From a virus, in IMG/VR virus record IMGVR_UViG_3300036715_001578, positions 1 to 64,000 of that record: DNA of 64,000 nucleotides; one strand, written 5' to 3'. This document shows, in pieces, positions 38,082 through 47,204 of this stretch. Numbering within the stretch: the first letter of the stretch is position 1; each line of letters starts with the position of its first letter. The position numbers were made by a program, and so were the translations under genes. Under the pieces are notes generated by a model. It was not told the origin of the DNA and did not search any database. It saw nothing but the letters and a program-made list of their open reading frames with translations.

Positions 38082-39148
38082 GTTGCGAGTCCTTCTTCGG
38101 GTGTGTCTTCAACGTCAAGATCGAGCGAGCTGAAGCGCTCGTCAACGGCTTTGAGCTTCGGGTGGTTGAGGCAGAGCTCGACGATCTCAGCCGTCAGCTC
38201 TTTGTCCATGAACTTGCGGCTGACGCCTTCATAGTCCAGGGTGTTCCAGGCCGCTGACTTGGTGATGACCTCGTCTTCGCGGAGACGCTCCAGCAAGCCG
38301 CTGGTCGGGTCCAGGCCCACATCGTACGGCACTTCGAGCTCGACCTTTGAGCCGATGAGCGAGAAGCGCGACTTGAAGGTCTCAGCCTTGAGGCGAATGC
38401 CGATCGTCGTCTTGTTGCCCTTGGCGTCCTCGTCACGCAGCTTGAGCTTGGTGATGATTGGGATCTGGCTGCAAGCGTAGCGCAGGGACGGCGTCACAGA
38501 GTACATGCCTTCGCCCTTCAGCGGGTCGGCTGAGTAGACGTGCGCGGTTGTGACCAGCGTCATGTTGGTCATCTTCATCCGGGAGACCATGGTCTTCAGG
38601 AAGTGCTTGATCTGCTTGGCTTGCTGACCTTGGTCGCCCTTCTGGTCGCCCTTGGAGAAGTTCTCGTTCTCCGCTTCCGTCAAAAGCATAGACAACGAGT
38701 CGATGCCCACAAAGACTTTGGGCGCCTCTGGATTGTACTTCCCGTAGTCCTTGAGGTATAGACCTACGAAGTCGGACAAAACATCGACCACGTCGTTCAC
38801 CGTCACGACCTGCACAGGCTGGAAGTGATCCGGGCTCACGTTGACGCCGACGCGCTTAAGGTAGTTGTAGTCGAGCGCATTCTCGGTGTCGATGGCGAGC
38901 ACGTATGCACCTTCGGCCTGAGCCTGCTTCATGCCGTTGGTCAGCAGGAAGGACTTGCCCGAGTCAGACGGGCCAGCCAGCGCGGTCACGCGGCCTTGCG
39001 GGAAGCCGAAGCGATAGCTTCCCGAGATAATCCGGTTCAACGCATAGTTGCCGGTGCTGTACCAGAACGCCGGCGGCTTGGCGTCCAGGTTAACGTTCTC
39101 GAGCTTCGAGGCGTTCTTGCGAAAGTCCTTGAGGAATTTCAGTGTCAT
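38078..39148 (-). CDS. uvsX: UvsX RecA-like recombinase
   Basis: A 356-residue protein (T4 UvsX has 391). Walker A as LAGPSDSGKSFLL, Walker B as KVFVGIDSLSML, and an acidic C-terminal tail (LDLDVEDTPEEG) as in RecA-family proteins. It pairs single strands with homologous duplex for recombination-dependent replication and repair. Gene order (-): 32, small gene, uvsX, small gene, GroES-like, uvsY. Confidence 0.95.
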   Translation of the reverse strand: MTLKFLKDFRKNASKLENVNLDAKPPAFWYSTGNYALNRIISGSYRFGFPQGRVTALAGPSDSGKSFLLTNGMKQAQAEGAYVLAIDTENALDYNYLKRVGVNVSPDHFQPVQVVTVNDVVDVLSDFVGLYLKDYGKYNPEAPKVFVGIDSLSMLLTEAENENFSKGDQKGDQGQQAKQIKHFLKTMVSRMKMTNMTLVTTAHVYSADPLKGEGMYSVTPSLRYACSQIPIITKLKLRDEDAKGNKTTIGIRLKAETFKSRFSLIGSKVELEVPYDVGLDPTSGLLERLREDEVITKSAAWNTLDYEGVSRKFMDKELTAEIVELCLNHPKLKAVDERFSSLDLDVEDTPEEGLAT

Positions 39149-39291
39149 TGGGCGAGGTTGTTGACGAAGGCCACCGCGAGAGCGAGGCCGCTGCTGTGCA
39201 CGCCATACGGGCTGTGCGTCAGCGTAAAGGTTAACTGTGCCGAAGGTTGGCTAGCCGAGAGCCCATTGCAGGCTCCTGAGAGGGTGTTCAT
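39145..39291 (-). CDS. small protein, 48 aa
   Basis: ATG 39291 to TGA 39147-39145, overlapping the uvsX start by 4 bases. Ser/Ala/Leu-rich (LALAVAFVNNLAQ at the end). Supported by the overlap; the function is unknown. Confidence 0.45.
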   Translation of the reverse strand: MNTLSGACNGLSASQPSAQLTFTLTHSPYGVHSSGLALAVAFVNNLAQ

Positions 39292-39304
39292 ATGCTATGC
39301 TTCC

Positions 39305-39334
39305 AGAGAAGAGAAAGGGAGGCCGAAGCCTCCC
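39305..39334 (-). terminator. intrinsic terminator after gene 32
   Basis: On the minus strand GGGAGGC-TTCG-GCCTCCC followed by TTTCTCTTCT, 12 bases after the gene 32 stop. The TTCG tetraloop makes it very stable. Confidence 0.8.
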
Positions 39335-39345
39335 TCATTGCGAGC

Positions 39346-40242
39346 TTACTTAGCTGCGCGGTCCTTGTTGATGCGAGCCAGCAGGGCGCGGGCGCGATCG
39401 GAAGCAGAGCCGCCTTCAGCCGGAGGAGCGCCGTCAGCGGCCGGAGTTGCGGCCGACAGCACTGGGGTTTCCTTCGGAGAGTCCACGTTCGGCGAGCCGG
39501 TGGTGTCGCCTTCGCGCGAGTCCTCGTAGGACTTGCCGGTCAGGAAGGCCTCGATTTGGGCCTGCATGACATCAGCTTCCACACGAGCGAAGCGGAACTT
39601 GTTAAGGTCCACCAGCTCCAGACGGGAGAGGATGTTCTCTGGGATCGCCGAAGCCTTCCGCACGAACTCCGAAGAGGAGTAGTCGGCGTACTCGCCCTGC
39701 TTCGTCTTCATGATCTTGAAGTCGAAGCCTTCCAGGAGGTCATACGGAGCGACATCGAAGTCGCCGCTTGCGATCGAGGTCTCGACACGCTTGAAGAGCT
39801 TCGGGCCTAGGGAGACCAGGCGGACCGGGTTGTCTTCGGGCTTGATCGGGTACTCGAACGGGGAATGCATCACCAGGCCGGCGCCGATGTAGTCGATCTT
39901 GCGCCAGAAGAGCTTGCCCATCTTCTCGTCGCCGAGCTCGTTGTAGTACTTCGCCGAAGCGGCGCACGCCGGGCAGTGAGCCTCGTGGCCGTCATGCATC
40001 TTCAGGCAAGCGATGCGCTTCTTCTTGCCGTTGATCGTGAACTCGTGGTACTTGTTTTCGACGATGAAGCCCAGCGGGTTTTCTTCATTTGCGTCAGGGA
40101 GGAAACGGAAGAGAGCCGTTTCACCGAAGCCCATCTTGTAGAATGGGTAGAACTTGTCCCAGAAGCCGGTGTTTTCGTTGGAACCACCGCCAGTGGTGCG
40201 CTTGCCGAATGCAGCCTTGAGTTGGTCGAATGAGAGAGCCAT
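39346..40242 (-). CDS. 32: gp32-like single-stranded DNA-binding protein
   Basis: A 298-residue protein (T4 gp32 has 301). Basic N-terminus for cooperative binding, core with the zinc site HDGHEAHCPAC (about residues 83-95) and FWRKIDYIGAG, and an acidic/flexible C-terminal tail ending DRARALLARINKDRAAK. It coats single-stranded DNA during replication and recombination. A perfect TATAAATA late promoter lies 57 bases upstream. Confidence 0.92.
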   Translation of the reverse strand: MALSFDQLKAAFGKRTTGGGSNENTGFWDKFYPFYKMGFGETALFRFLPDANEENPLGFIVENKYHEFTINGKKKRIACLKMHDGHEAHCPACAASAKYYNELGDEKMGKLFWRKIDYIGAGLVMHSPFEYPIKPEDNPVRLVSLGPKLFKRVETSIASGDFDVAPYDLLEGFDFKIMKTKQGEYADYSSSEFVRKASAIPENILSRLELVDLNKFRFARVEADVMQAQIEAFLTGKSYEDSREGDTTGSPNVDSPKETPVLSAATPAADGAPPAEGGSASDRARALLARINKDRAAK

Positions 40243-40298
40243 GATGTTTACCTGTTACCTTATAAAAAGATCAGCAATATCAGTTATGCTGAACGCTA

Positions 40299-40306
40299 TA
40301 TTTATA
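40299..40306 (-). promoter_or_regulatory. canonical T4 late promoter TATAAATA
   Basis: Perfect TATAAATA on the minus strand, upstream of gene 32 with a 56-base leader. It is the only full eight-base match found. Confidence 0.7.
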
Positions 40307-40364
40307 GCCGAGTTGATTATATGATCCTTCCGTTTGCCCATGCATTTTGGAAAGAGCGGGATAT

Positions 40365-40718
40365 TTACCGTGCTTCAATGTCAGCCAAAAAGGCAACGAG
40401 CTGCTCGAGCACGGCTTGAATGTCAGGCCGAATGAAGTGCAGCTGAGCAATAGCCGAACGGGCGATAGCCGCATCCTTGATCCCATGCTTAGCCAGCATC
40501 TTGCGAGCACCGTGCTTTGCCGATGCGATGACCTGCTTGCTAGAACAGGCGATACAGTATGACCTGCCTTCAACGGGAGTCGTCTCGCACATCACGCACA
40601 GCCCAAGCAACTTAAGTCGTTGATAGCGCCCTTTATGCGACTGAGACTGATTCTGGTCTTTGCTAACCTTTTGGGTACGGCGATCACCCGAATCGGGCTT
40701 GATAAGTTCAACGCTCAT
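40365..40718 (-). CDS. zinc-ribbon protein, 117 aa
   Basis: Central CVMCETTPVEGRSYCIAC gives a C-x2-C...C-x2-C site, with basic Gln/Lys-rich sequence before it (KDQNQSQSHKGRYQR) and a helical C-terminus. This resembles small DNA-binding or HNH-derived zinc ribbons. ATG 40718 is taken; a TTG 12 bases upstream is possible. It is separated from gene 32 by 122 bases. Confidence 0.6.
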   Translation of the reverse strand: MSVELIKPDSGDRRTQKVSKDQNQSQSHKGRYQRLKLLGLCVMCETTPVEGRSYCIACSSKQVIASAKHGARKMLAKHGIKDAAIARSAIAQLHFIRPDIQAVLEQLVAFLADIEAR

Positions 40719-40819
40719 GAGCTTGTCCAATTAAGGCAGCCAATCTAGTTGATTGGGCGGGTACCAAGAATCATTATATACTCAAATGCCCGCTCAGAGG
40801 CCATTTTGGCCAAGCAACT

Positions 40820-42430
40820 TTAGAGGATCGCCATCGGCATCGGCTCCATGTCCCTGCCTGCATACTCGCCCATGCCCAGCTCCTCGCCCGTGCCTTGACG
40901 GCTGCGGTACAGCCGATCGAAGGCGTCATCGTCGTAAGCGGTTACGTACTTGAACAAGCGCGTGATGATCAAGCAAGCTGAGACGCAGTCATCGGTCGCG
41001 CCCGGTTTGGCAGCGTAGATGCCGTCGGTTCGGCTTTGAGCGTAGTTCTTGAACTCGTTGATCAGGTCCTTGGAGCGGACAGTCATCGAGCCTGACTCAA
41101 GCAGGCGCTTCAGGTCTTTGGAGGCCTCCTTCTTAGTGGAGGCGTTGGTGTTCATGCCGAGCTTCTCACCAACGCTGATCAGCTCGCCTTCGCCTGGGAA
41201 CTTCTCATCCTTGTAGTAGAGGGTCGAGATGACCTTGCCGCATGAGTTGTTCTCGTAAGACCACATCAGCTTAGCCTTGTTGCTGGTCAGGTAGTTGATG
41301 ATCCACTTGATCTTGTCGAACAGCTCCGCTTCACTTACCTTGTTAGAGCGGAACTCGGCTACCTGCACAAGTCTAGTGTCAAAGACCTCGACGACGGACG
41401 AGTCCTGACCCAGGCCCTCTGCCACGTCACAGCCAACCAAGTACTCCTTGCGAGGGTCGATGCGTTCATAGAAGTTGAAGCCGTTGTCCTTGAACAACGG
41501 GTCTTGGGACTTCCAGCTGTTAGCTATTAGTGAGCTAATCAGCAGCGGGTCATTGGATAGGAACTCGCACGCGTACTCTTGGCGGAACATCAGCTCGCCG
41601 ACCTTGGCGATCATTCGCTTCTTGTAGAGGATGCCCTCCTTAGAGGTTTCATCGCCGGCGCCCCGGTCCGGGTGGTCATACCACGGCGCAAAGACCGGAT
41701 GGAAGTTGATGTCGATCTCCTCTTCGTCATTAACGACCGTCGTCTCTTCAGCCATGCCTTGCCGCCACAACTGAGCAAACATGTCCGAGTCGCCGTTAGG
41801 CGTTGAGGAGATGATGCATCGGCCACCTGTTGACAGGGTTGGCGCAAGCGAAGTCCACATCGCTTGCTGGATTTGCCGGTTGACAAAAGCCAGCTCGTCA
41901 ATCATCAGGAGCGAGATCGAGCGACCGCGACCCGTGCCTTCGGTGGTAGCCGATGACTTGATGGTTGAGCCATTGTCGAGAGCGATCTCGTGGCGGTTGA
42001 AGTAGATGCAGCCTGGCTTGAGCCACATCGGGAGCTCTTCATAGGAGAACCGGATCCGGTTCAGCACGTCCATAGCAGCGTCATTGTCCTTGGACGCCAC
42101 CAGGATGTAGTTGGAGGAATCTTCGCCGGCGGCTACCGATGGGTCACGATAGAAGCAGGCAAACCAGAGGAGGAAAGCGGCAATAACCGTGGTCTTGCCC
42201 ATCTGCCGACCCAGCATAACGATGCTGTCCTTGTGGTTCATGAAGGACCTGACGGCCTTCTCTTGATAGTCGTACATCAAGAACGGAATCGAACCTCGGA
42301 CCGGGTGCTGCACCTTCATGTACGTGCGCATGAAGTAGATCGGATCATTCATGCAACGAGCCAGCTCCATGACCTGCTGGTGGGTGTAGTTTTCTACCTG
42401 GTTGGGCTTCTTGATGAACTCGCTTTTCAT
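40820..42430 (-). CDS. 17: terminase large subunit (gp17-like)
   Basis: A 536-residue protein. ATPase: Walker A as MLGRQMGKTTV, Walker B as LLMIDELAFV. RNase H-like nuclease: VGCDVAEGLG near residue 335 and ATDDCVSACL near the end. It cuts concatemers and powers DNA into the prohead. The ATG at 42430 is chosen because it follows the late hexamer by 5 bases and begins the conserved sequence; the open frame extends upstream through a terminator. Confidence 0.95.
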   Translation of the reverse strand: MKSEFIKKPNQVENYTHQQVMELARCMNDPIYFMRTYMKVQHPVRGSIPFLMYDYQEKAVRSFMNHKDSIVMLGRQMGKTTVIAAFLLWFACFYRDPSVAAGEDSSNYILVASKDNDAAMDVLNRIRFSYEELPMWLKPGCIYFNRHEIALDNGSTIKSSATTEGTGRGRSISLLMIDELAFVNRQIQQAMWTSLAPTLSTGGRCIISSTPNGDSDMFAQLWRQGMAEETTVVNDEEEIDINFHPVFAPWYDHPDRGAGDETSKEGILYKKRMIAKVGELMFRQEYACEFLSNDPLLISSLIANSWKSQDPLFKDNGFNFYERIDPRKEYLVGCDVAEGLGQDSSVVEVFDTRLVQVAEFRSNKVSEAELFDKIKWIINYLTSNKAKLMWSYENNSCGKVISTLYYKDEKFPGEGELISVGEKLGMNTNASTKKEASKDLKRLLESGSMTVRSKDLINEFKNYAQSRTDGIYAAKPGATDDCVSACLIITRLFKYVTAYDDDAFDRLYRSRQGTGEELGMGEYAGRDMEPMPMAIL

Positions 42431-42435
42431 GCGGC

Positions 42436-42441
42436 TATTTA
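42436..42441 (-). promoter_or_regulatory. T4-type late promoter of the terminase gene
   Basis: GCTAAATA then GCCGC then ATG on the minus strand. No Shine-Dalgarno sequence lies between, so a leaderless late mRNA is predicted. Confidence 0.7.
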
Positions 42442-42450
42442 GCACGCATG

Positions 42451-42475
42451 AAAAAAAAGGACCCGCAGGTCCTTT
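42451..42475 (-). terminator. intrinsic terminator upstream of terminase
   Basis: On the minus strand AAAGGACC-TGCG-GGTCC followed by eight T residues; it ends the transcript of the 42695 gene just before the terminase late promoter. Confidence 0.85.
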
Positions 42476-42694
42476 CAAAATGTAACTGTTGAGGGTTGAG
42501 TCTGAGCACATAGCAGCGTCAAGCACTACTTGCTCAAACCCGCGCTTCACCCACTTTTCATGGCCTTCATCAGGGTTACGAATTCCATCGAAGGCTCTGT
42601 GTTTGTGCCCCATATGTAAGAGTAAGCACGCCATACAGCGCACACCCCAAGTCTGTCCGCCGGTTGTAAACTCGAGCGAAACACAGAGCCTCGC
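42476..42694 (-). other. interval without a confident gene
   Basis: Open frames exist here on the minus strand but none has a good start, stop and composition together. One continues through the terminator into the terminase frame. I see no RNA gene or repeat. Confidence 0.4.
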
Positions 42695-43090
42695 TCACAG
42701 GGCCTCAAACGTGACGAAGCGTGGCAGGAACTCGGTGTGGATGACGTTGATCGGCTTATCCTGCACCAGCGCGTCAAGCTCATCATCGGTGAAGGTAGAC
42801 GGGCTAAGGGTGAATGCAGGGCCTGAGTTCTTGGTGATAATCATCACCTTTGACGGGCTCTTGTAGAGCACGGTGCCAGGGGTCGCCGTGACTTTCTCGA
42901 CACGGACACCGTTCTCGCCGTCCTCAGTCTTGAACGGCGTGCCGTCATGATCAAGGGTGTACTTGTAGTACTTGTTCTTGCCCTTCTCGACGCATGCGGA
43001 CTCGACGACCTTGCAGACGCACCGGTCTCTGGGATGACCTTTGGAGAAGAAGACCACCTGGGTGCCTGTGGGGTACAGCTCGAGCGCCAT
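42695..43090 (-). CDS. protein of unknown function, 131 aa
   Basis: Beta-rich (TQVVFFSKGHPRDRCVCKVVESACV, then strands to TEFLPRFVTFEAL). It is driven by a strong promoter with TTAGGAGTCAGTC leader. No family is recognised; an early, soluble protein is likely. Confidence 0.6.
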   Translation of the reverse strand: MALELYPTGTQVVFFSKGHPRDRCVCKVVESACVEKGKNKYYKYTLDHDGTPFKTEDGENGVRVEKVTATPGTVLYKSPSKVMIITKNSGPAFTLSPSTFTDDELDALVQDKPINVIHTEFLPRFVTFEAL

Positions 43091-43126
43091 GACTGACTCC
43101 TAAGTTTCTAACTAACGGTTAGTTAG

Positions 43127-43155
43127 ATTGTAACCCAAGAGTCAGCTCGTGTAAA
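43127..43155 (-). promoter_or_regulatory. sigma70-type promoter
   Basis: On the minus strand TTTACA, 17-base spacer, TACAAT; the leader contains an inverted repeat CTAACTAACCGTTAGTTAG that could be an operator or hairpin. Confidence 0.85.
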
Positions 43156-43158
43156 CAC

Positions 43159-43953
43159 CTATTGCGGGCACGATGTCGCCTTGAGGGCGGCAGCGGATGT
43201 CGGGGTCGCCCACAGCTGTGGGTAGCTCACGTTAGCTGGCATCGGGAAGGTGACGCTTGTCTGGCGCTGGACCTCTGGCAAGCTCGACTTGAAGGTTTCA
43301 ATGCCGGCATGCTTGCCATCTTCGTGCTTGAACAGGAAGACCTGCGCCTCGCCGGTCATGATGTCCACAATGACCTTGTAGAAGGCGTGCGGCACCACGA
43401 CACGGTTCTTGCCGATCGTGCTGTCTTGCACGCCATAGACTGGACCCACGTAGATAAGCAGCGGGTGCAGGCGTGAGACTGACCAGCTACGTGTCGTGCT
43501 TTCAAGGGCTTTCCACACGCCGCGGTTGAATGACGGCAGCTGAGGTGCCATGTTGGTTAAGTAGAACGACTCGCGCTCTGCCTCAACGTCCCAACGCATG
43601 TCGCTGTTGTTAGCCATGTGGCCTGTGTCATAGCCGCTCTTGTTGTAGTCAGCGAGCGATGCACGGTCAGCCTTCTTGAGGCTTTGGTCAACAGCGAAGG
43701 CATTGGTCCGCTTGCCACAGCCTACGCTGTTTGTAGGCACCAGCACGTAGGAGACCCACACCGGTACCTTAGCCTGCGGGTCATACTCGACCGCATAAGC
43801 CTTGCGGCACTGACCTAATGTGCGCTGCTTACGGCCCTTAGGAGCGCCGTAGGGTAGCTGGTCCTTGCATTCGCTTAGCGGCCGAGGTGGCTGCTGGGGA
43901 GCCGCTTGTACGGCTCCTACTAACAGCGCGAGCGAGAGGAGCCAAGCCTTCAT
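43159..43953 (-). CDS. secreted DNA/RNA non-specific endonuclease
   Basis: A 264-residue protein with a Sec signal peptide (MKAWLLSLALLVGAVQAAPQ). The NUC-family core is YDTGHMANNSDM (DRGH-type motif with catalytic His112) followed by FYLTNMAPQ...FNRGVWKALE, which supplies the metal-binding Asn. Such enzymes degrade DNA and RNA outside the cytoplasm. Its start overlaps by 4 bases the stop of another secreted protein, so the two are co-translated. Periplasmic or extracellular degradation of nucleic acids, for example of competing DNA, is inferred. Confidence 0.88.
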   Translation of the reverse strand: MKAWLLSLALLVGAVQAAPQQPPRPLSECKDQLPYGAPKGRKQRTLGQCRKAYAVEYDPQAKVPVWVSYVLVPTNSVGCGKRTNAFAVDQSLKKADRASLADYNKSGYDTGHMANNSDMRWDVEAERESFYLTNMAPQLPSFNRGVWKALESTTRSWSVSRLHPLLIYVGPVYGVQDSTIGKNRVVVPHAFYKVIVDIMTGEAQVFLFKHEDGKHAGIETFKSSLPEVQRQTSVTFPMPANVSYPQLWATPTSAAALKATSCPQ

Positions 43954-44792
43954 TGCAGCTTCGGCTCACAAACGGACACTGAGTACTGGTAGCTAGGCGA
44001 TTCATTGATCGCACAGTACTGACGACCGGTATCAATGGAGCGCCACAGGTTGCAATAGCAAGCTGCTCCGACCTTGACCGAACCGGTCACCTTCGGGTCC
44101 AACTTGCCATTGAGGGGCGTAGATGAGTATGTCGGGCGTGTCGCGGCGGTGCCGTTGAGCGGCACGGTGTAGCCGGTGAACATGTCAACGCCTACCAACC
44201 TGTAGAGCTCAGCTGGGATGTTGTCAGGGTTATCCTTGACCTTCGCGGTCCACAGCGCGTTGAGCGCGGTCACCGGCGAGGTTGACGCAAGCACGGCTGC
44301 CATGTCATTGAAGAAGGTCGAGTTTGAGTAGGTCAGCTTCGAGACCACGACAAACTGAGGCTCGTACATGACCTTGTTGGAGCAATACCACCAAGCCCAA
44401 ACGCCCGTATCAGACGAGTTAGTTCGGAGCCTAGTGCCCGTACCGATCGGCTTCGGCCAGCACTTCGGCAGGGGCGCTACGGCGGAACCTGATGCTGGCG
44501 TGCTCGGCGGGGTTACAGCTCCGGCTTGCTTATAGTAGCAAGCCTTAGCGGCTCCGTGAGCCGGGTCCATGAAGTAGTCATTGGAGCAAGCGATCGACCC
44601 TGACAGGCCCTGCTTGACAGTGAACATACCCTCGATGCCATATGACACGTCATACGTACCTGCAAACGGTAACACGCATGTTTCATTTTCGGCTGAACAG
44701 TACACGCCGGCGCTGGTTTGCGGCGTTGTTGAGCCTTGGGCTGCGGCGAAGCCTGAGACGGCGAGGAGAGCTATAGCTATGAGATGCTTCAT
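43950..44792 (-). CDS. secreted Cys-rich protein with a lectin-like domain
   Basis: A 280-residue protein with a signal peptide (MKHLIAIALLAVSGFAAAQG). Residues 25-90 (CSAENETCVLPF...YDVSYGIEG...ACSNDYFMDPAHGAAKACYY) match a small module often attached to bacterial secreted hydrolases. A Pro/Ala linker and a second Cys-containing domain (GAACYCNLWRSI, then QYCAIN) follow. Multiple Cys imply periplasmic disulfides. It is coupled to the nuclease gene by overlap. A surface-binding role is inferred. Confidence 0.65.
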   Translation of the reverse strand: MKHLIAIALLAVSGFAAAQGSTTPQTSAGVYCSAENETCVLPFAGTYDVSYGIEGMFTVKQGLSGSIACSNDYFMDPAHGAAKACYYKQAGAVTPPSTPASGSAVAPLPKCWPKPIGTGTRLRTNSSDTGVWAWWYCSNKVMYEPQFVVVSKLTYSNSTFFNDMAAVLASTSPVTALNALWTAKVKDNPDNIPAELYRLVGVDMFTGYTVPLNGTAATRPTYSSTPLNGKLDPKVTGSVKVGAACYCNLWRSIDTGRQYCAINESPSYQYSVSVCEPKLQ

Positions 44793-44796
44793 GTTT

Positions 44797-45477
44797 TTAG
44801 GCTAGGTTTTCAAGCTTGTATTTCGTCCTGTACACGAGGGCTTGAACCTCGTCTACCAGGTTGTGAATGAAAGTTTCAGCAGGGCTAAATGCGTGGTGGC
44901 CTGCTGCACACACAGCGGTGAGCGCGTCCATGAACAGCCTGATCTCCTCGTCTACAGTGTCAGCGTGCGAGGTCATGCTCTGCACGTCACCCATGACAGG
45001 GCCCATGATTCCGTGAACGCCTTGCACAACTTCAGCGATCTCGTCAGCCTTGTCGATCAGCCCTTGGTACAGGTCGCCGAGGGCAACATGCTTTGAGAAG
45101 GACTTGGTCCGTAGGTGCAGCTGATGCGCACGGTCCCGAGCGCTGAAGAGGATCGAGATGAAGTCACGAGCGGTCGACGCCAACTCAGCGCCAGCAGGAG
45201 TAGGCGGCAGCTCTGGCTCAACTGTAGGCAAAGGCTCTGGGTCAACAGCGGTAGGCGGCAGGATCGCCGAAGCTGACGGGTACTTATGTTGATTGTCACA
45301 GATGTCATTACCGTTCGGCCGCTTCTCGCGCGCAACACCCGGAGAGCCGCACTGTGGGCAAAAACCGTAGACAGCTGCGAACGGTTCTGGTTCAGGCAAA
45401 GCAGGCGCGTCAAACTGAGTCAAGTCAACGACGGGTTCGCCGTCAGCGAGATGTTGGAGTACGTCTAGGATAGGCAT
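44797..45477 (-). CDS. zinc ribbon plus ferritin/Dps-like helical domain, 226 aa
   Basis: Residues 38-70 contain CPQCGS...GNDICDNQHKYPS, a zinc-ribbon-like region. After a Pro-rich linker the C-terminal 130 residues are a helical bundle (RDRAHQLHLRTKSFSKHVALGDLYQGLIDKADEIAE) that resembles phage DUF5856/Dps-type bundles. The function is unknown; metal storage or a structural role are guesses. Confidence 0.55.
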   Translation of the reverse strand: MPILDVLQHLADGEPVVDLTQFDAPALPEPEPFAAVYGFCPQCGSPGVAREKRPNGNDICDNQHKYPSASAILPPTAVDPEPLPTVEPELPPTPAGAELASTARDFISILFSARDRAHQLHLRTKSFSKHVALGDLYQGLIDKADEIAEVVQGVHGIMGPVMGDVQSMTSHADTVDEEIRLFMDALTAVCAAGHHAFSPAETFIHNLVDEVQALVYRTKYKLENLA

Positions 45478-45498
45478 GGAATGTTCCTCTAGACTTAC

Positions 45499-46017
45499 TT
45501 ATAGTAACCATGACGGCAGCTCATCAACGCCATAGAGGAACATGGGAACATTAGCAATGTCAATCCGTCCAAGAAAGTCCAACCCTGGGAGCTGCATGTT
45601 GCCTATGCAAAGCAGCTCTAGCTTGTTGCTAAGCAAGTAATGCCCGAGCAGCCGCATGCTGCGCTCATCGCTCCAGTCTACAGGCTTAGCGCCTTCATAT
45701 ACATTGTGCATGACATGCTCGAACAAACTATAGTCATACGCGTCTGTCATGAAGTTGAAGACGATGTCCGAGAGTAAGCCTTCAAAGGAGACCGAGTAGT
45801 CGATGAATTCTAACCCATCCCCTACGTCCATGCCAATTTGGAACGGCGATTCTTCCTCATGCGCCGAGCGATGCACAGCGAGGACACGGTGACAGCCAGG
45901 CACCTGGAGCTTGACTCGCAGGATGCCCAGGTGAACTATGGTAGCTTGGAGCGGGCCGAGAGCAAAAACCTCTACAAGCCGCTGCTGCAGCTTGAGGGCC
46001 TCGGCCCGTTCGCTCAT
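45499..46017 (-). CDS. LQQ-module protein, 172 aa
   Basis: The N-terminus EALKLQQRLVEVFALGPLQATIV is a good LQQ helix followed by strands (GILRVKLQVPG, HRVLAVH) and a longer C-terminal part. It overlaps the 46014 gene by 4 bases. The function is unknown. Confidence 0.6.
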   Translation of the reverse strand: MSERAEALKLQQRLVEVFALGPLQATIVHLGILRVKLQVPGCHRVLAVHRSAHEEESPFQIGMDVGDGLEFIDYSVSFEGLLSDIVFNFMTDAYDYSLFEHVMHNVYEGAKPVDWSDERSMRLLGHYLLSNKLELLCIGNMQLPGLDFLGRIDIANVPMFLYGVDELPSWLL

Positions 46018-47168
46018 GCCTTGCCGCCGAAGACCTTCAGCATCTTCTCTTCGGAAGGTGCATCGAGCTTGGTGCCGTCGGCCTTGACCACGTCATGGAA
46101 GGTGGTCGGGAACTGATAGAAGGTATTGCCCAGCGAGGTGCGGTTGATGATGACCTTGTTGCGCACCGTAAAGCTCGAGCCGTCAGCAAACTTGACCACC
46201 ATCTCGGAGGTCAGCGTGCCGGCGCCGTTGTGCAGCTTGACCGGCGAGCTGGGCAGCACGTCGATGCTGGTCAGGTTGCCCTTGGCGTCCAACAGGGCAG
46301 ACAGCTTGAGGGCGTTCTTGTGCAAGAACTTCTCCTCGATTATCTTGCGCTGAATAGCAGCCTCGTGCTTCGGAAAAGCATCTGCGTTGGCAGTACGCTT
46401 CAGCTCGGTGTACACGCGCTTGTCGTCCCAGCCCTTGGCCTTGAAGTCGTACGTCTTGTTGAAGACCATTGAGTCGATGGGGTTTTTGAAAGGCTTGACC
46501 TCGGTTTGGCCCTTGCACGCAGCGTCAAGGCCAGCCAGCACGCGCTCGAACCAAGCCTGCACTTGCTTCTCGAAGTCATCGAGCGGCGGCGTGATGCTCT
46601 TCAGCAGGTTGGTGCGCACCGTGGCCACAGCGTGAGCCGAACCCATGCGCGAAGCGAACTCATTCGCCGCATTCAAGTTTGGGCGGCGCCCCTTGATGAC
46701 CTTGCTTTGGGTGGCCTTGAAGGCGTCCATGCAGTAGCTATAGGCATCACCGAGCCGGCGGAGCTGCGCAATTGCGGCTTTGCTTTCGGCATCATTCAGG
46801 ACCTTTTCCATCGCGTCGAGGGTCCTGATTGCTTTCTTGTAGTTCGTGCCGTTGATGTGGTGCTCGGGGTAGATGTCGGCGTCATTGAGCACCTTCTGGT
46901 TCGGCTGTTGATAGCCAAACCACGGAGCGGCGTAGTCGACCTTTTCCCAAGCCGTGTCGAAGATGCGGTTGACGGCGTCCTTGGCTTCGACATGAACCGT
47001 GTTGTACACAGCGTCGGCCTTGGCGCCGTCCTCGAAGGCCTTGATGGGAGCTTCGTAGTAGCGCTCGAACTTCCTGACATCGATCAGGTCATGGACCGTG
47101 TCCAGCTTCGCGATGATGTCAAAGCCTGTGTGGGCGTTTTCAGCGATGAAGGTCTTGAGTTCGGCCAT
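46014..47168 (-). CDS. highly expressed protein of unknown function, 384 aa
   Basis: It is behind a perfect TTTACA/TACAAT promoter with a TTAGGAG leader, which together with strong codon bias suggests abundant early expression. Mostly helical (LDAMEKVLNDAESKAAIAQLRRLG) with a C-terminal beta region. No family is recognised. Confidence 0.65.
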   Translation of the reverse strand: MAELKTFIAENAHTGFDIIAKLDTVHDLIDVRKFERYYEAPIKAFEDGAKADAVYNTVHVEAKDAVNRIFDTAWEKVDYAAPWFGYQQPNQKVLNDADIYPEHHINGTNYKKAIRTLDAMEKVLNDAESKAAIAQLRRLGDAYSYCMDAFKATQSKVIKGRRPNLNAANEFASRMGSAHAVATVRTNLLKSITPPLDDFEKQVQAWFERVLAGLDAACKGQTEVKPFKNPIDSMVFNKTYDFKAKGWDDKRVYTELKRTANADAFPKHEAAIQRKIIEEKFLHKNALKLSALLDAKGNLTSIDVLPSSPVKLHNGAGTLTSEMVVKFADGSSFTVRNKVIINRTSLGNTFYQFPTTFHDVVKADGTKLDAPSEEKMLKVFGGKA

Positions 47169-47204
47169 GTTGCGCTCCTAAGTATCCGTACCGTGAATAG
47201 TATG

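Noticed and set aside
42480-42694. Extension of the terminase N-terminus or a separate small gene
   Set aside because: The extension would run through an intrinsic terminator and a late promoter; no alternative frame has a credible start and stop.
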